DNA from: Alterisphingorhabdus sp038748365
Lineage (GTDB): Bacteria > Pseudomonadota > Alphaproteobacteria > Sphingomonadales > Sphingomonadaceae
Direction of reading: 5' to 3'
DNA: 64,000 nt
NCBI GenBank assembly: GCA_038748365.1
Contig: JBCDIZ010000002.1
Location: 124,001 to 188,000 of the forward strand
Shown here: in pieces, positions 61,727 to 64,000 of the stretch
How the letters are laid out: each line of letters starts with the position of its first letter
Numbering within the stretch: position 1 is the stretch's first letter
Program-made: the position numbers and the translations under genes
Notes under the pieces: generated by a model
The model's database searches: none
Told to the model about the DNA's origin: nothing
The model's input: only the letters and a program-made list of their open reading frames with translations

Positions 61727-62149
61727 ATGAAGCATAAAATTGGCAAGCGCAAACTACAGCGTACCTCTTCGCATCGCGCGGCTCTGTTGCGCAACATGGC
61801 TGCGGCACTGATCAAGCATGAGCAGATCACCACGACTTTGGCCAAGGCACGTGAGCTGCGTCCTTACACCGAAAAGCTGATCACGCTGGCCAAAAAGGGC
61901 GGTCTGTCCAACCGTCGTCTGGCCGATGCGCGTCTGAAAGACGATACCCAGCTTAAGAAGCTGTTTGACGTTCTGGCTGAGCGCTATGCGGACCGTCAGG
62001 GCGGCTATACCCGCGTTCTCAAAGCCGGTTTCCGTGCATCTGACAGTGCGGCAATGGCGGTGATCGAACTGGTCGACCGCGATGAAGACGCCAAGGGTCA
62101 GGACAGTGGTCCGGACCAGAACGAAATGGACGAATATGCTGAGGCATAA
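61727..62149 (+). CDS. rplQ: 50S ribosomal protein L17
   Basis: 140 residues with the standard start RKLQRTSSHRAALLRNMAAAL (shown in part as KLQRTSSHRAALLRNM) and an extended acidic tail. Last gene of the alpha operon; GAAGGA lies before its ATG. The gap to rpoA (233 bp) is enlarged by the palindromic element. Confidence 0.98.
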   Translation: MKHKIGKRKLQRTSSHRAALLRNMAAALIKHEQITTTLAKARELRPYTEKLITLAKKGGLSNRRLADARLKDDTQLKKLFDVLAERYADRQGGYTRVLKAGFRASDSAAMAVIELVDRDEDAKGQDSGPDQNEMDEYAEA

Positions 62150-62202
62150 GTGATTGCCGATAGCCGATAATTATCGGTGCTACATCGTTACAACGATTGC
62201 GA

Positions 62203-62240
62203 AACAGGTCGTGGGTGATAGACTCACGGCCTGTTTTTTT
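62203..62240 (+). terminator. Terminator of the alpha operon
   Basis: AACAGGTCGTG (62203-62213) pairs with CACGGCCTGTT (62225-62235, one G-T pair), with six or more T following. Confidence 0.88.
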
Positions 62241-62262
62241 ACGATGATCCAAGGAATTCTCT

Positions 62263-64000
62263 ATGCGCCAGGCCGCTTTTTTCGCCTCATTGCTCGGAGC
62301 TACTGCTATGTTGGGCTCGCCTGCGCTTGCTCTTGCTGCTGACGATACAGCAGACACGGCAGCGCTAACGGATGCGCTCAGCTACCCCGAAACCCGGACT
62401 GTTGATGTCATCGACACACAATTTGGTGTTGATGTCGCGGACCCGTATCGCTGGCTGGAAAATGATGTGCGCGAGGACAAGACGGTTGCGCAATGGGTGG
62501 AGCAGCAGAATGCCGTAACCAATGCCTATCTGGATGGGCTGCCGGGTCGTGAGACGTTGGCGAAAAAGATGACTGCTTTTTACGATTATGAGCGCTTCGG
62601 CCTGCCTAAAGCGCGCGGTGATCGTTACTTCTACAGCCGCAATGATGGTTTGCAGAACCAGTCGGTACTTTATGTCCGTGATGGCTTGGACGGCGAAGGC
62701 CGGATACTGATCGATCCGAATATATGGTCAGATGACGGTGCGACCGCGCTCGCCGGATGGGAGGCTTCGGGAGACGGCTCCAAGCTCGTTTATGCGATAC
62801 AGGATGGCGGATCGGATTGGCGTACACTCAAAGTGGTCGATGTCGCTTCAGGCAATGTGCTGGAGGATGAGATTCAATGGGTCAAATTCTCTGGTCTGTC
62901 CTGGGTCGGCAATGATGCTTTTCTCTATTCGCGTTTCCCTGAACCGGAAGAAGGCGCCGAGTTTCAGTCTCTGAACACCAATCAGGCGGTCTATTATCAT
63001 AAGGTGGGCACGCCGCAGTCGGAGGACCGGCTGGTCTATGCGACGCCCGATACGCCCAAGACAGGACATGGCGCAACGGTTACCGATGATAATCAATGGG
63101 TAGTCATCACCTCCTCGCTCGGCACCGATGAGAAATATGAGATCACCATCATCCCTATTGGCAAGGGTGATTGGACACCGATGAAGCTGGTCAGCGGCTT
63201 TGATAATGAGTGGAACCTGATCGATTCTGTTGATGGCCAGCTTTATTTCGTAACCAACAAGGATGCGCCGCGCCTGCGCGTGGTGCGCTTCGATATGGCG
63301 GATATGGACAAAGAGCCGGTCGAGATCATCGCCGAAAAAGAGGCGACGCTGTCCAATGCATCGATTGTCGGTGACAGGATGATTGTCAGCTATCTGGAAG
63401 ATGCCAAGTCACTGGCCGAAATGTACAAGCTCGATGGCACCAAGGCAGGTATTATCGATCTTGCTAATATCGGCACGGTGCGCGGTTTTGGTGGCAAGCC
63501 AGGCAATCCGGAAACGTTCTATCGTTTCTCCAGCTTCACCCAGCCAGGTGCAGTATACCGGTTGGATACCGCGACCGGTGAAAGTACCGTTTTCGCGACA
63601 CCGGAACTGGCATTCGACCCTGAAAACTATACCACGCGTCAGGTTTTTTACCCGTCCAAGGACGGCACCGAAATCCCGATGTTTGTTGTTCATCGCAAGG
63701 ATCTGGACCTGAGCAATGGCGCACCTACGCTGCTTTATGGCTATGGCGGTTTCAATATCTCACTGACGCCTGGGTTCTCACCGACACGGCTGGCCTGGAT
63801 GGAGGCAGGCGGTGTGTTTGCTATGGCCAATCTGCGTGGCGGCGGGGAATATGGCAAAGTTTGGCACGATGGAGGCCGGTTGCTCAACAAGCAGAATGTG
63901 TTCGATGATTTTATTGCAGCCGGAGAATATCTGATTGCTGAAGGCATAGCCGGTAAGGACCAATTGGCAGTAGAGGGCCGTTCTAATGGCGGTCTGTTGG
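62263..64000 (+). CDS. Prolyl oligopeptidase (S9A), cut by the window end
   Basis: 579 codons of a prolyl oligopeptidase family serine peptidase. A signal peptide (FFASLLGATAMLGSPALALA) leads into the N-terminal strand YPETRTVDVIDTQFGVDVADPYRWLEND, the family signature, then a beta-propeller and the start of the alpha/beta-hydrolase domain (LYGYGGFNISLTP, NLRGGGEYG). The last bases code GRSNGGLL, which carries the catalytic Ser of the GxSxGG motif; Asp and His lie beyond the window. Exported, cleaves after proline. Signature given in pieces. Confidence 0.93.
   Translation, partial: MRQAAFFASLLGATAMLGSPALALAADDTADTAALTDALSYPETRTVDVIDTQFGVDVADPYRWLENDVREDKTVAQWVEQQNAVTNAYLDGLPGRETLAKKMTAFYDYERFGLPKARGDRYFYSRNDGLQNQSVLYVRDGLDGEGRILIDPNIWSDDGATALAGWEASGDGSKLVYAIQDGGSDWRTLKVVDVASGNVLEDEIQWVKFSGLSWVGNDAFLYSRFPEPEEGAEFQSLNTNQAVYYHKVGTPQSEDRLVYATPDTPKTGHGATVTDDNQWVVITSSLGTDEKYEITIIPIGKGDWTPMKLVSGFDNEWNLIDSVDGQLYFVTNKDAPRLRVVRFDMADMDKEPVEIIAEKEATLSNASIVGDRMIVSYLEDAKSLAEMYKLDGTKAGIIDLANIGTVRGFGGKPGNPETFYRFSSFTQPGAVYRLDTATGESTVFATPELAFDPENYTTRQVFYPSKDGTEIPMFVVHRKDLDLSNGAPTLLYGYGGFNISLTPGFSPTRLAWMEAGGVFAMANLRGGGEYGKVWHDGGRLLNKQNVFDDFIAAGEYLIAEGIAGKDQLAVEGRSNGGLL

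Noticed and set aside
62164..62177. A perfect 14-bp palindrome, CCGATAATTATCGG, after rplQ
   Set aside because: It is symmetrical but short, lies between a gene and its terminator, and has no matching regulator site that I know.
1..64000. CRISPR arrays, rRNA operons, prophage or transposase genes
   Set aside because: No regularly spaced direct repeats, rRNA sequence, integrase or transposase was seen; only short palindromic elements occur.

Overview
The window reads as chromosomal DNA of an alphaproteobacterium, most likely a Sphingomonadaceae member of moderate GC such as Sphingorhabdus or Parasphingorhabdus. This is an inference from protein style, from the rpsM-rpsK-rpoA-rplQ cluster, from argH-small lipoprotein-lysA, from a sigF/nrsF-linked bufferin operon and from sphingomonad-type intergenic palindromes. 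No rRNA, CRISPR array, prophage or intact insertion sequence was seen. Gene density is high, many start codons overlap, and most of the window is core metabolism and housekeeping. || Layout: 0-5.5 kb holds the 3' end of ispG, two small unknown proteins, two toxin-antitoxin pairs (ParDE, VapBC), a flavoprotein and a histone-deacetylase-like hydrolase. 5.5-13.7 kb holds a COG0523 GTPase behind a Zur-type palindrome, secreted proteins, a DMT transporter and aconitase. 13.8-30 kb holds membrane proteins (DUF389, MscS, RarD), pyrC, ygfZ, metC, sseA, an iron-sulfur cryptochrome/photolyase divergent from queF, and tRNA-Val(TAC). 30-35 kb holds argH-LptM-like lipoprotein-lysA-cysG(N) with thioesterases. 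35.1-37.3 kb is the least explained stretch: a plus-strand terminator with no gene before it, a 43-codon ORF, and two unknown proteins that look like diverged tandem paralogs. 37-49 kb holds cytochrome c, pheA, polA, a diguanylate cyclase, LysR/MAPEG, an aspartyl hydroxylase and a vanadium haloperoxidase. || 49-56 kb is a stress and metal block: groESL behind a perfect CIRCE element, then the copper-related bufferin operon (DUF2282 precursor, DUF692/MNIO enzyme, DUF2063 partner, DoxX), then an ECF sigma factor of the SigF type and its NrsF anti-sigma. Two promoters of the form GTAACN-N16-CGAA lie before bufA and before nrsF, which ties the block into one regulon. || 56-64 kb holds SppA, a secreted lectin-like/DUF11 protein, the alpha operon interrupted by a 150-bp element with perfect 23-bp terminal inverted repeats, and a prolyl oligopeptidase cut by the window end. 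|| The most interesting items are the sigma-F-controlled bufferin operon, the 35-37 kb cassette, the Zur-controlled metallochaperone, the palindromic elements inside operons, and the decayed methyltransferase tail on the siroheme synthase.
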